Part shown: positions 1 to 6,082 of the stretch, one piece after another
How positions within the stretch are numbered: position 1 is the first letter of the stretch
Layout of the letters: each line of letters begins with the position of its first letter
Assembly (NCBI GenBank): GCA_026399315.1
Contig: JAPLRF010000072.1
Location: forward strand, 1 to 40,371
Length of the DNA stretch: 40,371 bases
Source of the DNA: Gammaproteobacteria bacterium
GTDB lineage: Bacteria; Pseudomonadota; Gammaproteobacteria; Coxiellales; Coxiellaceae
Reading direction: 5' to 3'
Position numbers and translations under genes: made by a program
Notes under the pieces: generated by a model
The model's database searches: none
What the model was told of the DNA's origin: nothing
The model's input: only the letters and a program-made list of their open reading frames with translations

Positions 1-464
1 AAAAGGATATCGTTCAAAATGCCATTGATTTGTTTCATATCTTAGGCTTTGGTACGCCAAAGGTCGCCATCCTGTCTGCTGCTGAAACAGTGAATGAGAA
101 AATACCTTCAACAATTGATGCAGCCGCACTGTGTAAAATGGCTGACCGCGGCCAAATAAGGGGCGGCATTTTAGATGGCCCCTTGGCGCTTGATAATGCT
201 ATTTCTGCCGAATCGGCACGCGAAAAAAATATTTGTTCTGCTGTTGCGGGCGACGCAGATATTCTTGTCGCACCCGATTTAGAGTCAGGCAATATGCTTT
301 ACAAACAAATGACTTTTTTATCTGACATGGAGTCTGCAGGAATTGTTTTGGGTGCAAGCGTCCCCATTATTTTAACCAGCCGCGGCAGTGATGCAATTGC
401 ACGTAAGGCATCATGCGCAATGGCATTGGTATATGTGCGAAATAAGGAAAATAGAAATGCATGA
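1..464 (+). CDS. pta: Phosphate acetyltransferase (phosphate acetyl/butyryltransferase family), 3' part
   Basis: Partial gene: the frame is open from the first base of the window, so the N-terminus lies outside. The visible ~154 residues are the C-terminal lobe of a PTA_PTB-family enzyme, which interconverts acyl-CoA and acyl phosphate in the cytoplasm. Recognisable features are the segment around TPKVAILSAAETVNEKIPST, the DGPLALDNAIS motif, and the closing segment DILVAPDLESGNMLYKQM followed by GAxVPIILTSRGSDA, all typical of this family. It overlaps the following acetate kinase by 8 bases, so the two are translationally coupled in the usual pta-ackA arrangement for ATP from acetyl-CoA. Whether the missing N-terminus is a plain Pta or the enoyl-CoA hydratase (MaoC)/Pta fusion cannot be told. 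A phosphate butyryltransferase remains possible. Confidence 0.9.
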   Translation, partial: KDIVQNAIDLFHILGFGTPKVAILSAAETVNEKIPSTIDAAALCKMADRGQIRGGILDGPLALDNAISAESAREKNICSAVAGDADILVAPDLESGNMLYKQMTFLSDMESAGIVLGASVPIILTSRGSDAIARKASCAMALVYVRNKENRNA

Positions 465-1623
465 TGTCATTTTGGTGATTAATTCTGGTTCTTCTGGTAT
501 TAAATTTTCTGTTTTCTCCATTCAAAAAAAATTAAATTTATTATATCATGCGGAAATTAAGGGTATTTCTGATTCTCCATGCTTAACAATATCCGATAAA
601 AATAACACGCTCATTTACAAAAAAAATATTTTAACAAAAGGATATGAAACCGGCTTAAAAACTTTTTTTAATTGGTTTGAGGGTTTATTAAATGAAATAA
701 CGCTAAAAGCAGTTGGTCATCGTGTAGTACATGGTGGACAGTATTTTTCCCAAGCCACTATTGTAACAGATGACGTCATGGAAAAAATGGCGAATTTAAA
801 TTCCTTAGCACCACTGCATCAACCGCACGATCTTGAAGCCATTATGCTAGTAAAAGAAATCTATCCTTCTCTATTGCAAATAGCCTGTTTTGATACAATG
901 TTCCATCATACACAAGAAAAATTGGCAACACTTTTTGCTATTCCAAATTATTTAACGGATCAGGGAATTATTCGATACGGTTTTCATGGGATTTCTTATG
1001 ATTATATTGCTTCTGTTATCACAAACTATATTGGCGACATTGGCAAAAAACGTGTGATCGTTGCCCATTTAGGGAATGGGGCGAGCATGTGTGCCATGCT
1101 TCAATGCAGCAGTGTTGCGACGTCCATGGGGTTTTCTACACTAGATGGATTAATGATGGGCTCACGTTGTGGCCGCATTGATCCTGGCGTAATTTTATAT
1201 CTCTTGAAAGAAAAAAAATATTCTGAAAAGGAAGTAGAACACATACTTTATAACGAGTCTGGCTTGCTGGGTGTTTCAGGCGCTAGCCATGATATGCAAA
1301 CCCTATTATCCAGCACGCACGAAAAGGCAAGAGAGGCCATTGATTTATTTTGCTATCGTGCTGCACTTGAATTTGGCTCTTTGTCTGTCGCACTGGGGGG
1401 ATGTGATGCATTGATATTTACAGCAGGTATTGGTGAAAACGCACCGCTTGTCCGACAAAAAATTTGCGAACGATTAACTTGGCTTGGAATCACAATCAAT
1501 AATTACGCCAATGAAACTAACGAAAAAATTATCAGTGATAGCGATTCCAAGGTAATTGTCAGCGTTATTCCAACAAATGAAGCGTATAGAATAGCTGAGT
1601 ACGTAAAGTTATTTTGTCGCTGA
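457..1623 (+). CDS. ackA: Acetate/propionate kinase
   Basis: 388 residues, close to the ~400 of E. coli AckA. It catalyses acetyl phosphate + ADP to acetate + ATP, pairing with the upstream transacetylase. Family signatures in order: N-terminal phosphate-binding NSGSSGIKF, GHRVVHGG, the CFDTMFHH segment, IRYGFHGISY, HLGNGAS, GRIDPG, GIGEN and the C-terminal TNEAYRIAEY. I chose ATG 457 because AAGGAAAA lies about seven bases upstream and the start then overlaps the pta stop; the longer frame reading from 388 would lie within pta. The active-site loop reads MMGSRCGRIDP instead of the more usual MGTRSGDIDP, so substrate preference (acetate, propionate, butyrate) is uncertain. No terminator was seen after it. 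Confidence 0.93.
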   Translation: MHDVILVINSGSSGIKFSVFSIQKKLNLLYHAEIKGISDSPCLTISDKNNTLIYKKNILTKGYETGLKTFFNWFEGLLNEITLKAVGHRVVHGGQYFSQATIVTDDVMEKMANLNSLAPLHQPHDLEAIMLVKEIYPSLLQIACFDTMFHHTQEKLATLFAIPNYLTDQGIIRYGFHGISYDYIASVITNYIGDIGKKRVIVAHLGNGASMCAMLQCSSVATSMGFSTLDGLMMGSRCGRIDPGVILYLLKEKKYSEKEVEHILYNESGLLGVSGASHDMQTLLSSTHEKAREAIDLFCYRAALEFGSLSVALGGCDALIFTAGIGENAPLVRQKICERLTWLGITINNYANETNEKIISDSDSKVIVSVIPTNEAYRIAEYVKLFCR

Positions 1624-1639
1624 TCTAAGTCGACTTTGC

Positions 1640-1861
1640 TCATTTAAACGTGCGAGCTGCCGAAGAAAGCCATTTTTCATAGCACTCTGCAAAATCTTTG
1701 AATTGCGAAAACTCTACAGGCACTTCTTTTGACTGCGCTTCTTATTTGACAATCGCTTCTAACACTCGATCTTCTCGTTTTTTAAGCCTCATGTCTTTAA
1801 GTCCTGCTAATTTATCGAAAAAAAGCGAATAAATTGCCCGCTTAATCTCGACTTTAGCCAT
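1640..1861 (-). pseudogene. Short decayed ORF with one in-frame stop
   Basis: On the minus strand a 74-codon frame starts at ATG 1861-1859, preceded by a GGTGA-like ribosome site, and runs to TGA at 1642-1640. It is interrupted only by TAA at codon 40 (1744-1742). The residues either side (…LKKREDRVLEAIVK, stop, EAQSKEVPVEFSQF…) read as one charged, helical small protein. I do not recognise the family. It may equally be a real 39-residue protein followed by unrelated sequence. It fills most of the gap between ackA and the PPR gene. Confidence 0.35.
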
Positions 1862-1910
1862 TTTTTCACCAAGATTAATTCTCCCTTAACTCTGTGTCAG
1901 CTCATTTTAC

Positions 1911-1919
1911 TGATATAAT
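1911..1919 (+). promoter_or_regulatory. Extended -10 promoter element
   Basis: TGA followed by a perfect TATAAT (1914-1919) forms an extended -10 (TGnTATAAT). No convincing -35 is seen, which extended -10 promoters tolerate. It would start transcription near 1926, just before the PPR-repeat gene. Confidence 0.45.
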
Positions 1920-1953
1920 TCAGATCCAATAATTGAGCATGGTTTTTATTTAT

Positions 1954-2445
1954 ATGTCACGACAGCTTACAAAAACAGATCTTGATGCAGCTATTCGCGC
2001 TGCAGGAAAAAGAAGAGATATCAACGAGGTCAATCGAATATTTCGAAGCTTAGGCACTCGATCTGATGTATACACATATACTCCTGTAATCACCGCCGCA
2101 GGCAATAACAATCGCATGGATTTAGCAGAAGAATCTTTCCGAATCGCATTGGCAAACAATCAAGCCAATGTCGTGACGTTGAACAGCATGATCACCGCCG
2201 CAGGCAATAACAATCGCACGGATTTAGCAGAAGAAGCTTTCCGAATCGCATTGGCACGCAATCAAGCTGATATCGTGACACACGGAAATATTAATGATGC
2301 TCGGCAAAAAAATACTATTTCTGCTCAGCCAACTCCAACTACGCGTTATCGACACAATCCTTATTCTTTTGTTTGCAGCTGGGAAGCTGATAATACAGTT
2401 CCACCTACTTCAACTGAATTGAGTCGTGTGACTCTGCGTCAATAA
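1954..2445 (+). CDS. Small PPR-repeat (eukaryotic-like) protein
   Basis: About 163 residues. The middle holds two almost identical 34-residue helical repeats (DNA period 102 bp, first copy from 2089, second from 2191) built on ITAAGNNNRxDLAEExFRIA, preceded by a weaker unit ending in SDVYTYTPV. The pattern (V-T-Y/L-N, small residues, DLAEE-F) is that of pentatricopeptide repeats, which bind RNA in eukaryotic organelles and occur sporadically in Coxiella and Legionella, where some are candidate secreted effectors. The last ~50 residues are low-complexity and rich in T, P, S and N. No signal peptide or membrane segment. Starts at TTG 1933 and ATG 1939 are also possible; none has a good ribosome site. 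Function is unknown; a nucleic-acid-binding effector is only a guess. It ends directly against the convergent parB remnant. Confidence 0.6.
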   Translation: MSRQLTKTDLDAAIRAAGKRRDINEVNRIFRSLGTRSDVYTYTPVITAAGNNNRMDLAEESFRIALANNQANVVTLNSMITAAGNNNRTDLAEEAFRIALARNQADIVTHGNINDARQKNTISAQPTPTTRYRHNPYSFVCSWEADNTVPPTSTELSRVTLRQ

Positions 2446-2880
2446 TCAATCAACCGGCAAATTTTCCTGCGAGCAACCCAGTTTTTCCAAAATTTTTTGC
2501 ATATGCTCACGATCTTGAAAGTTGATGCGAAAACAGCCGGCTTCATTTTTGTTGATTGTTAGATTGATGGGGTAACCAAACTGCTCACTGGCTATTTGTT
2601 CTAGCGTGGAACTAAACTCTTATGATTTTTTTGAGGCTGATTTTGGTTTTTTATCCCCGGTAGTCTTGATGGCGCTATCCAGCGTGCTGACCGACCATTC
2701 TTTTTTGATGGCTTCGTAGGCAAACCGGTATTGTTTATCAAGCGGTAATCCTCTTCCGATTCGCTGGGTGCTCGTTGTTGACCCAAAAAAAGGCAATCCT
2801 GAAACTTTTTTCACAACTGATTTATTATTAGCGCCAGAAAAAATAATCAACAAAAAAGGACAGGCAACTTTTTCTGACAT
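2446..2880 (-). pseudogene. parB remnant (C-terminal part), with in-frame stop
   Basis: Reading leftwards from ATG 2880, the frame is open to TAA at 2622-2620 and continues in the same frame to TGA at 2448-2446. The part beyond the internal stop (LEQIASEQFGYPINLTI … HMQKILEKLG) has the typical layout of the ParB C-terminal dimerisation domain. Just before the stop, AYEAIKKEWSVSTLDSAIK aligns with AVELIVYRGLSVRQTEEWVK of the intact chromosomal-type ParB at 7931-8845, followed by a Lys-rich linker. The nuclease-like and helix-turn-helix regions are missing. I read it as the tail of a second, diverged parB. It lies next to duplicated origin sequence, consistent with a decayed second replicon. 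Confidence 0.6.
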
Positions 2881-2903
2881 TATTGCGTTCGTGCGGCGCT
2901 TTT

Positions 2904-2971
2904 GAGCAGTTTAATAAAATGGCACGCTTGATCTTAGGCTTTTGCTGCAGGAAAAACTAGAACATCGAGTA
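2904..2971 (+). repeat. Origin repeat X, copy 1
   Basis: 68 bases that recur without gaps at 4469-4536, with five mismatches. Both start GAGCAGTTTAATAAAATGGC and end AACATCGAGTA. No coding sense; probably part of the duplicated origin. Confidence 0.75.
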
Positions 2972-3014
2972 ACATCTTAGAAATCATTACTAATCATAAG
3001 CAAAAAATGTCAAA

Positions 3015-3030
3015 TGTTCCATGTGGAACA
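3015..3030. promoter_or_regulatory. parS: parS-like centromere site
   Basis: TGTTCCATGTGGAACA differs at one base from TGTTCCACGTGGAACA, a common proteobacterial form of the conserved Spo0J/ParB site. The palindrome extends outward to 3013-3032 with nine-base arms and a two-base centre. The likely binder is the chromosomal-type ParB at 7931-8845. The MITE at 3037 sits immediately to its right and its target duplication overlaps the last two bases of the site. Confidence 0.7.
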
Positions 3031-3036
3031 TTAATC

Positions 3037-3213
3037 GTATCCGCTCCATTTTTCAGGGAGATGCTAATATTATTCCTGTTGCAAGAAGTAATCAGGGATC
3101 TGGTGTCAGGGATCCGTGTTCGCATTCTGACACTGATTCCCGATCTCAGATCCCCGATTACTTTTCAGTTAGTGCAATACTATTTCAGTTACCCTCTAAT
3201 TTGGAGCGGATAC
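3037..3213. mobile_element. 177-bp MITE with 12-bp terminal inverted repeats and 8-bp target duplication
   Basis: Left end GTATCCGCTCCA (3037-3048) is perfectly inverted at the right end, TGGAGCGGATAC (3202-3213). The element is flanked on both sides by CATTAATC (3029-3036 and 3214-3221), an 8-bp target-site duplication. It has no coding capacity and contains internal GGGATC-type repeats. It is a non-autonomous element; the transposase that moved it is not in the window. The same left end begins at 40357. Confidence 0.85.
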
Positions 3214-3563
3214 CATTAATCGCTTGTTTCCAATACAGCATAAATCTACTTCAAGCTATTTTTTGTTTTTGGTCCTTGCGATAATATGGGTTGCACACAT
3301 CCTAATGCACTTAATGAGCGAAAGAATGATTAGCTGGTTTTTGTAAACCCAGCAAATAATAATTTCCGCGCTTTTTGATAAAAACTTCGCATCTTGATTG
3401 GCGACGGGTCCATTTTGTATAGCGGCAGTCAAATACGTTCCATTTCCTCAACCCACCATTAAGTAAAGATACGAATGACCTTAAATTGGGCTTCATGGAC
3501 TCCAGGAATAACGCGAGCAAAAAAACACTATCTTTCAATATGTTAACCTGCATAGCGCCACAT

Positions 3564-3580
3564 GGTCGGTCACTATGTAA
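3564..3580 (-). repeat. Replication iteron, left cluster copy 1
   Basis: GGTCGGTCACTATGTAA, the reverse complement of the iteron consensus TTACATAsTGACCGACC found at 4645-4728. Confidence 0.75.
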
Positions 3581-3586
3581 CGCTTC

Positions 3587-3602
3587 GTCCGGAGGTCCGG
3601 AC
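3587..3602 (+). repeat. 16-bp palindromic site, copy 1
   Basis: GTCCGGAGGTCCGGAC: seven-base inverted arms around GG. Copy 1 of 4; it lies between two iterons. Probable binding site for a plasmid-encoded protein such as the SopB-like ParB or the initiator. Confidence 0.75.
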
Positions 3603-3619
3603 AAAAAACATATCACCTT

Positions 3620-3636
3620 GGTCGCTCAGTATGTAA
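3620..3636 (-). repeat. Replication iteron, left cluster copy 2
   Basis: GGTCGCTCAGTATGTAA; one change from the consensus (inverted). It is 56 bp from copy 1, and AT-rich sequence follows to about 3720. Confidence 0.7.
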
Positions 3637-3712
3637 TTTAGAAATTTAAAAACTATTTCTTATTAATCTGTAATTTCGCACATTGCGATAAGATTGGCGC
3701 GTTTAGTTATTT

Positions 3713-3766
3713 ACTAATATTGTCCGGAGGTCCGGACAAGTTCACATGCAACCTGCCCGACCCAAC
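3713..3766 (+). repeat. 54-bp direct repeat with palindrome, copy 1
   Basis: Identical to 4013-4066 except for one base, exactly 300 bp apart. It contains palindrome copy 2 (GTCCGGAGGTCCGGAC, 3722-3737), then a conserved tail ending ACCTGCCCGACCCAAC. The conservation goes well beyond the palindrome, so the whole 54 bp is probably a functional unit such as a centromere or incompatibility element. Confidence 0.8.
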
Positions 3767-4012
3767 CGATAATATTTAGCCGCATGATTACTTACCAATC
3801 TGGATACACATCGAAGTAGTGACTGTGTACGACTGTTACAAGCAAAAGAAAGAAGCGTGATCGGCATGAATGACGATCCTGAGCCCTCATGGATAAGTAT
3901 ATGGCGTCCTTTCGAATATCATCCTAACAAAAGACACTAAACGAATAATGAATGAACTTCATCTGATTGTTATCTGGTAATAATATGCCATAGGATGAGC
4001 GCCTGATTGTTA

Positions 4013-4066
4013 ACTAACATTGTCCGGAGGTCCGGACAAGTTCACATGCAACCTGCCCGACCCAAC
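4013..4066 (+). repeat. 54-bp direct repeat with palindrome, copy 2
   Basis: Second copy of the 3713-3766 unit; its palindrome lies at 4022-4037. The 246 bp between the copies has no recognisable feature. Confidence 0.8.
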
Positions 4067-4139
4067 TTGAAATAGATAGCCATCACTAATCAAAATTCAA
4101 ACGTAGGTATTCACTTTGATTGGCGATCGATATGTTTAA

Positions 4140-4325
4140 CTCGCCGCTCCATTTTTCAGGGTGCTGCTAATATTGTTGCAGTCGCATGAAGATATCAGGG
4201 ATCTGATGTCAGGGATCAGTGTTCGCATTCTGACACCGATCCCTGATCTCAGATCTCAGATCCCAGATCCCCGATCACTTTTCAGTCGAATTCTATTTCC
4301 GTTACCTTCTAATAGGGTCGCATCA
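4140..4325. mobile_element. Diverged copy of the MITE
   Basis: Matches 3037-3213 over most of its length (CCGCTCCATTTTTCAGGG at the left, the GTTCGCATTCTGACAC core, and TTACCTTCTAAT at the right). The terminal inverted repeats are eroded and there is a small tandem GATCTCA insertion. No target duplication was found. Ends are approximate. Confidence 0.6.
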
Positions 4326-4468
4326 CTTGACGATTCCTACTGATATGGTTTGCACACAGTGCAACGCACTTGACGAGTGAGAGAATGATCAGCTGTTTTT
4401 TGTAAAATTAACCATGATGAAAATAAGAAATATTTTGCGCGTTCGCACACAGCCTTCCGGTCGCTTCC

Positions 4469-4536
4469 GAGCAGTTTAATAAAATGGCGCGCCTGATCTA
4501 AGCCTTTTGCTGCAGAAAAAACTAGAACATCGAGTA
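4469..4536 (+). repeat. Origin repeat X, copy 2
   Basis: Second copy of 2904-2971 (63 of 68 bases identical). Relative to the MITE-like and 3284-3347-type segments its order is permuted compared with the left copy. Confidence 0.7.
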
Positions 4537-4586
4537 TAAAAATAATCACCTAGCATTATTAGTATGCCTTCCATTTTTTTGATATC

Positions 4587-4602
4587 GTCCGGACCTCCGG
4601 AC
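4587..4602 (-). repeat. 16-bp palindromic site, copy 4 (inverted centre)
   Basis: GTCCGGACCTCCGGAC: same arms as the other three copies but CC in the centre, so it is in the opposite orientation. Lies 20 bp upstream of the DnaA box. Confidence 0.75.
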
Positions 4603-4621
4603 AAAATTAAAATTGTGGATA

Positions 4622-4630
4622 TGTGGATAA
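4622..4630 (-). promoter_or_regulatory. DnaA box
   Basis: TGTGGATAA, the reverse complement of consensus TTATCCACA; a weaker TGTGGATAT directly abuts it (4614-4622). Its position just before the iteron array fits an iteron/DnaA-dependent origin. Confidence 0.65.
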
Positions 4631-4644
4631 AAACACACTATGCA

Positions 4645-4728
4645 CTACATACTGACCGACTCAGTTACCACATACTGACCGACCAAACATCACATAGTGA
4701 CCGGCAAAGCATTACATAATGACCGACC
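4645..4728 (+). repeat. Replication iteron array (four 17-bp copies, 22-23 bp period)
   Basis: Units start at 4645, 4668, 4690 and 4712 with consensus TTACATAsTGACCGACC (third unit ends CCGGCA). A 22-bp period puts all copies on one face of the helix, as in RK2 oriV, whose TrfA-binding 17-bp iterons are spaced about 22 bp. A TrfA-like initiator is encoded nearby at 7117-7938. AT-rich sequence at 4729-4764 is a good candidate for the unwinding element. Confidence 0.88.
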
Positions 4729-4764
4729 ATATATAACTAGTATAACTAAATAACTGTAATTAAC

Positions 4765-4814
4765 TATCCTGTGGGTATGTGGACGCAAGCGTGCGCCCAC
4801 ATACCCACAGGATA
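4765..4814. promoter_or_regulatory. Large inverted repeat upstream of parA (probable operator)
   Basis: Perfect 18-base arms TATCCTGTGGGTATGTGG (4765-4782) and its complement (4797-4814), separated by 14 bases that contain a smaller palindrome ACGCAAGCGT. No U-tract follows, so it is not a standard terminator. It lies between the AT-rich putative promoter (4729-4764) and the parA start, where ParA/SopA-type proteins with an N-terminal helix-turn-helix autorepress. Confidence 0.6.
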
Positions 4815-4885
4815 ATCATTTGCAAATATTTATAAATTTTGTTATTTTAAGTTTAATCAGATGGATTTGGCAAAAGGAAGTATTG

Positions 4886-6082
4886 ATGTCTGCTAATAGT
4901 ATATTACAAGAACTTTATTCAAAAGGATCACGTTCACTTGAAATCCTTCGGAAAAGCGCCGTTACACCCCATGATGTGAAAATATTAAAACAGTGGGGAA
5001 TTTCTGATGCAGCAGCAATGATTGGCAGAACACCTCAAACACTTCGTAACCTAGAAGAATCTGGTAAAATTAAAACACCCCAAAAAATACAAAATGGCAA
5101 ACGAATAGAACGCATCTATAGCTTAAAAGAAATTAATGAAATTCGTGAACTATTTAAATTACGACCCTCAAAACCCGCTAATGCCAAACCTGTGGTTGTC
5201 GGTATTGTTAATTTTAAAGGTGGTGTTGGAAAATCATTTACATCGCTTACCTTATCGCAATCCCTTGCGCTCAAGGGATACAAAGTATTATTAATCGATG
5301 GCGATAGTCAAGGAACCTCAACGCATCAAGGCGGTGGATTAATTCCTGACTTGCACGTGAAATCCGATCAAACCCTATTGAATGTTTTAATTGGCGATTC
5401 AGATGAAATTGCCAGTTGTATTATCAAAACACATTGGGATGGATTAGACCTTATCCCTGCAAATTTGACCCTATACAATGCAGAAATGATTATACCCAAT
5501 CAAATATATCAGCACCGACAAAAAACAGGGCAAGTTTTACCCTTTTATACGCGACTTAAAAACAGTTTGGACAAAGTGGCAGATGATTACGATGTGATTA
5601 TTATCGATACACCACCTTCATTGGGGTTTATAACATTAAATGTCTTATTTGCTGTCAGTGGATTAATGATCCCGCTATTGCCTTCTGAAGTTGATTATTG
5701 CAGCACAATTCAATTTTTAAATATGGCGCAAGAATCATTAAATCGTTTGCCGCCTATTGATTACCATTTTGTGCGCTTACTCATCAGTCGACATAAGCCC
5801 GCATCAATGCAAGCAAAAACAATGGAAGGTGCAATACGTCAAGTGTTTGGTTCGTCGGTGATGACCAATTACATGATTGAAACAGAAGCCGTTTCAAAGG
5901 CATCGGCTGACATGAAAACAATTTATGAAGTTGAACCGCATGCAAACGATAAAAAAACATTTAAGCGCGCGACGGATCACGCCAATCAAGTAGCAGAAGA
6001 ATTAGAATTATTATTAAAAATGGTTTGGAATTCACCTGAAAAAATAAGTGAAACTGTAACGGATTATAGTGAGGTTAATTAA
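4886..6082 (+). CDS. parA: Plasmid partition ATPase ParA (SopA/P1-type, with N-terminal HTH)
   Basis: 398 residues from ATG 4886, chosen because AAGGAAG lies five bases upstream; the longer frame from 4820 has no ribosome site and begins next to the operator. An N-terminal MerR-like helix-turn-helix (about residues 35-95: AAAMIGRTPQTLRNLEESGKI) is followed by the deviant Walker A KGGVGKS (Lys111-Ser117) and Walker B VIIIDTPPSLG (Asp about 241). The HTH plus ~400 residues marks a type Ia ParA, which segregates plasmid copies over the nucleoid and represses its own operon, probably through the inverted repeat just upstream. It is followed with a one-base overlap by parB, then trfA and a second parB, so all four are likely co-transcribed. 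Confidence 0.93.
   Translation: MSANSILQELYSKGSRSLEILRKSAVTPHDVKILKQWGISDAAAMIGRTPQTLRNLEESGKIKTPQKIQNGKRIERIYSLKEINEIRELFKLRPSKPANAKPVVVGIVNFKGGVGKSFTSLTLSQSLALKGYKVLLIDGDSQGTSTHQGGGLIPDLHVKSDQTLLNVLIGDSDEIASCIIKTHWDGLDLIPANLTLYNAEMIIPNQIYQHRQKTGQVLPFYTRLKNSLDKVADDYDVIIIDTPPSLGFITLNVLFAVSGLMIPLLPSEVDYCSTIQFLNMAQESLNRLPPIDYHFVRLLISRHKPASMQAKTMEGAIRQVFGSSVMTNYMIETEAVSKASADMKTIYEVEPHANDKKTFKRATDHANQVAEELELLLKMVWNSPEKISETVTDYSEVN

Larger units (their letters stand above)
2881..4885. other. Non-coding plasmid origin / centromere region
   Basis: About 2 kb with no convincing gene; small ORFs here run through repeats and look spurious. It holds a parS-like site, a MITE, six 17-bp iterons in two oppositely oriented groups, four copies of a 16-bp palindrome, a 54-bp direct repeat 300 bp apart, a consensus DnaA box, an AT-rich stretch and an 18-bp-arm inverted repeat just before parA. 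This combination is typical of an iteron-controlled plasmid origin with partition sites. Segments 2904-2971 and about 3284-3347 recur at 4469-4536 and about 4343-4406, so much of the region seems to be present twice in permuted order. Confidence 0.8.

Noticed and set aside
2597..2613. Second parS-like sequence TGTTCTAGCGTGGAACT
   Set aside because: Only half sites match and the spacing is off by one; it lies in the parB remnant and is probably chance.
2683..2696. Iteron-like CGTGCTGACCGACC inside the parB remnant
   Set aside because: Matches 12 of 14 bases, but it is isolated and lies in coding-derived sequence; kept out of the iteron list.
3311..3616. Minus-strand ORF of 101 codons in the origin region
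   Set aside because: It runs through an iteron, a 16-bp palindrome and repeat Z; the reading frame has no recognisable domain and no ribosome site. Best seen as chance.
4337..4549. Minus-strand ORF of 70 codons
   Set aside because: Consists of the duplicated Z' and X' repeats; the copies at 2904-3347 do not keep the frame, so coding is unlikely.
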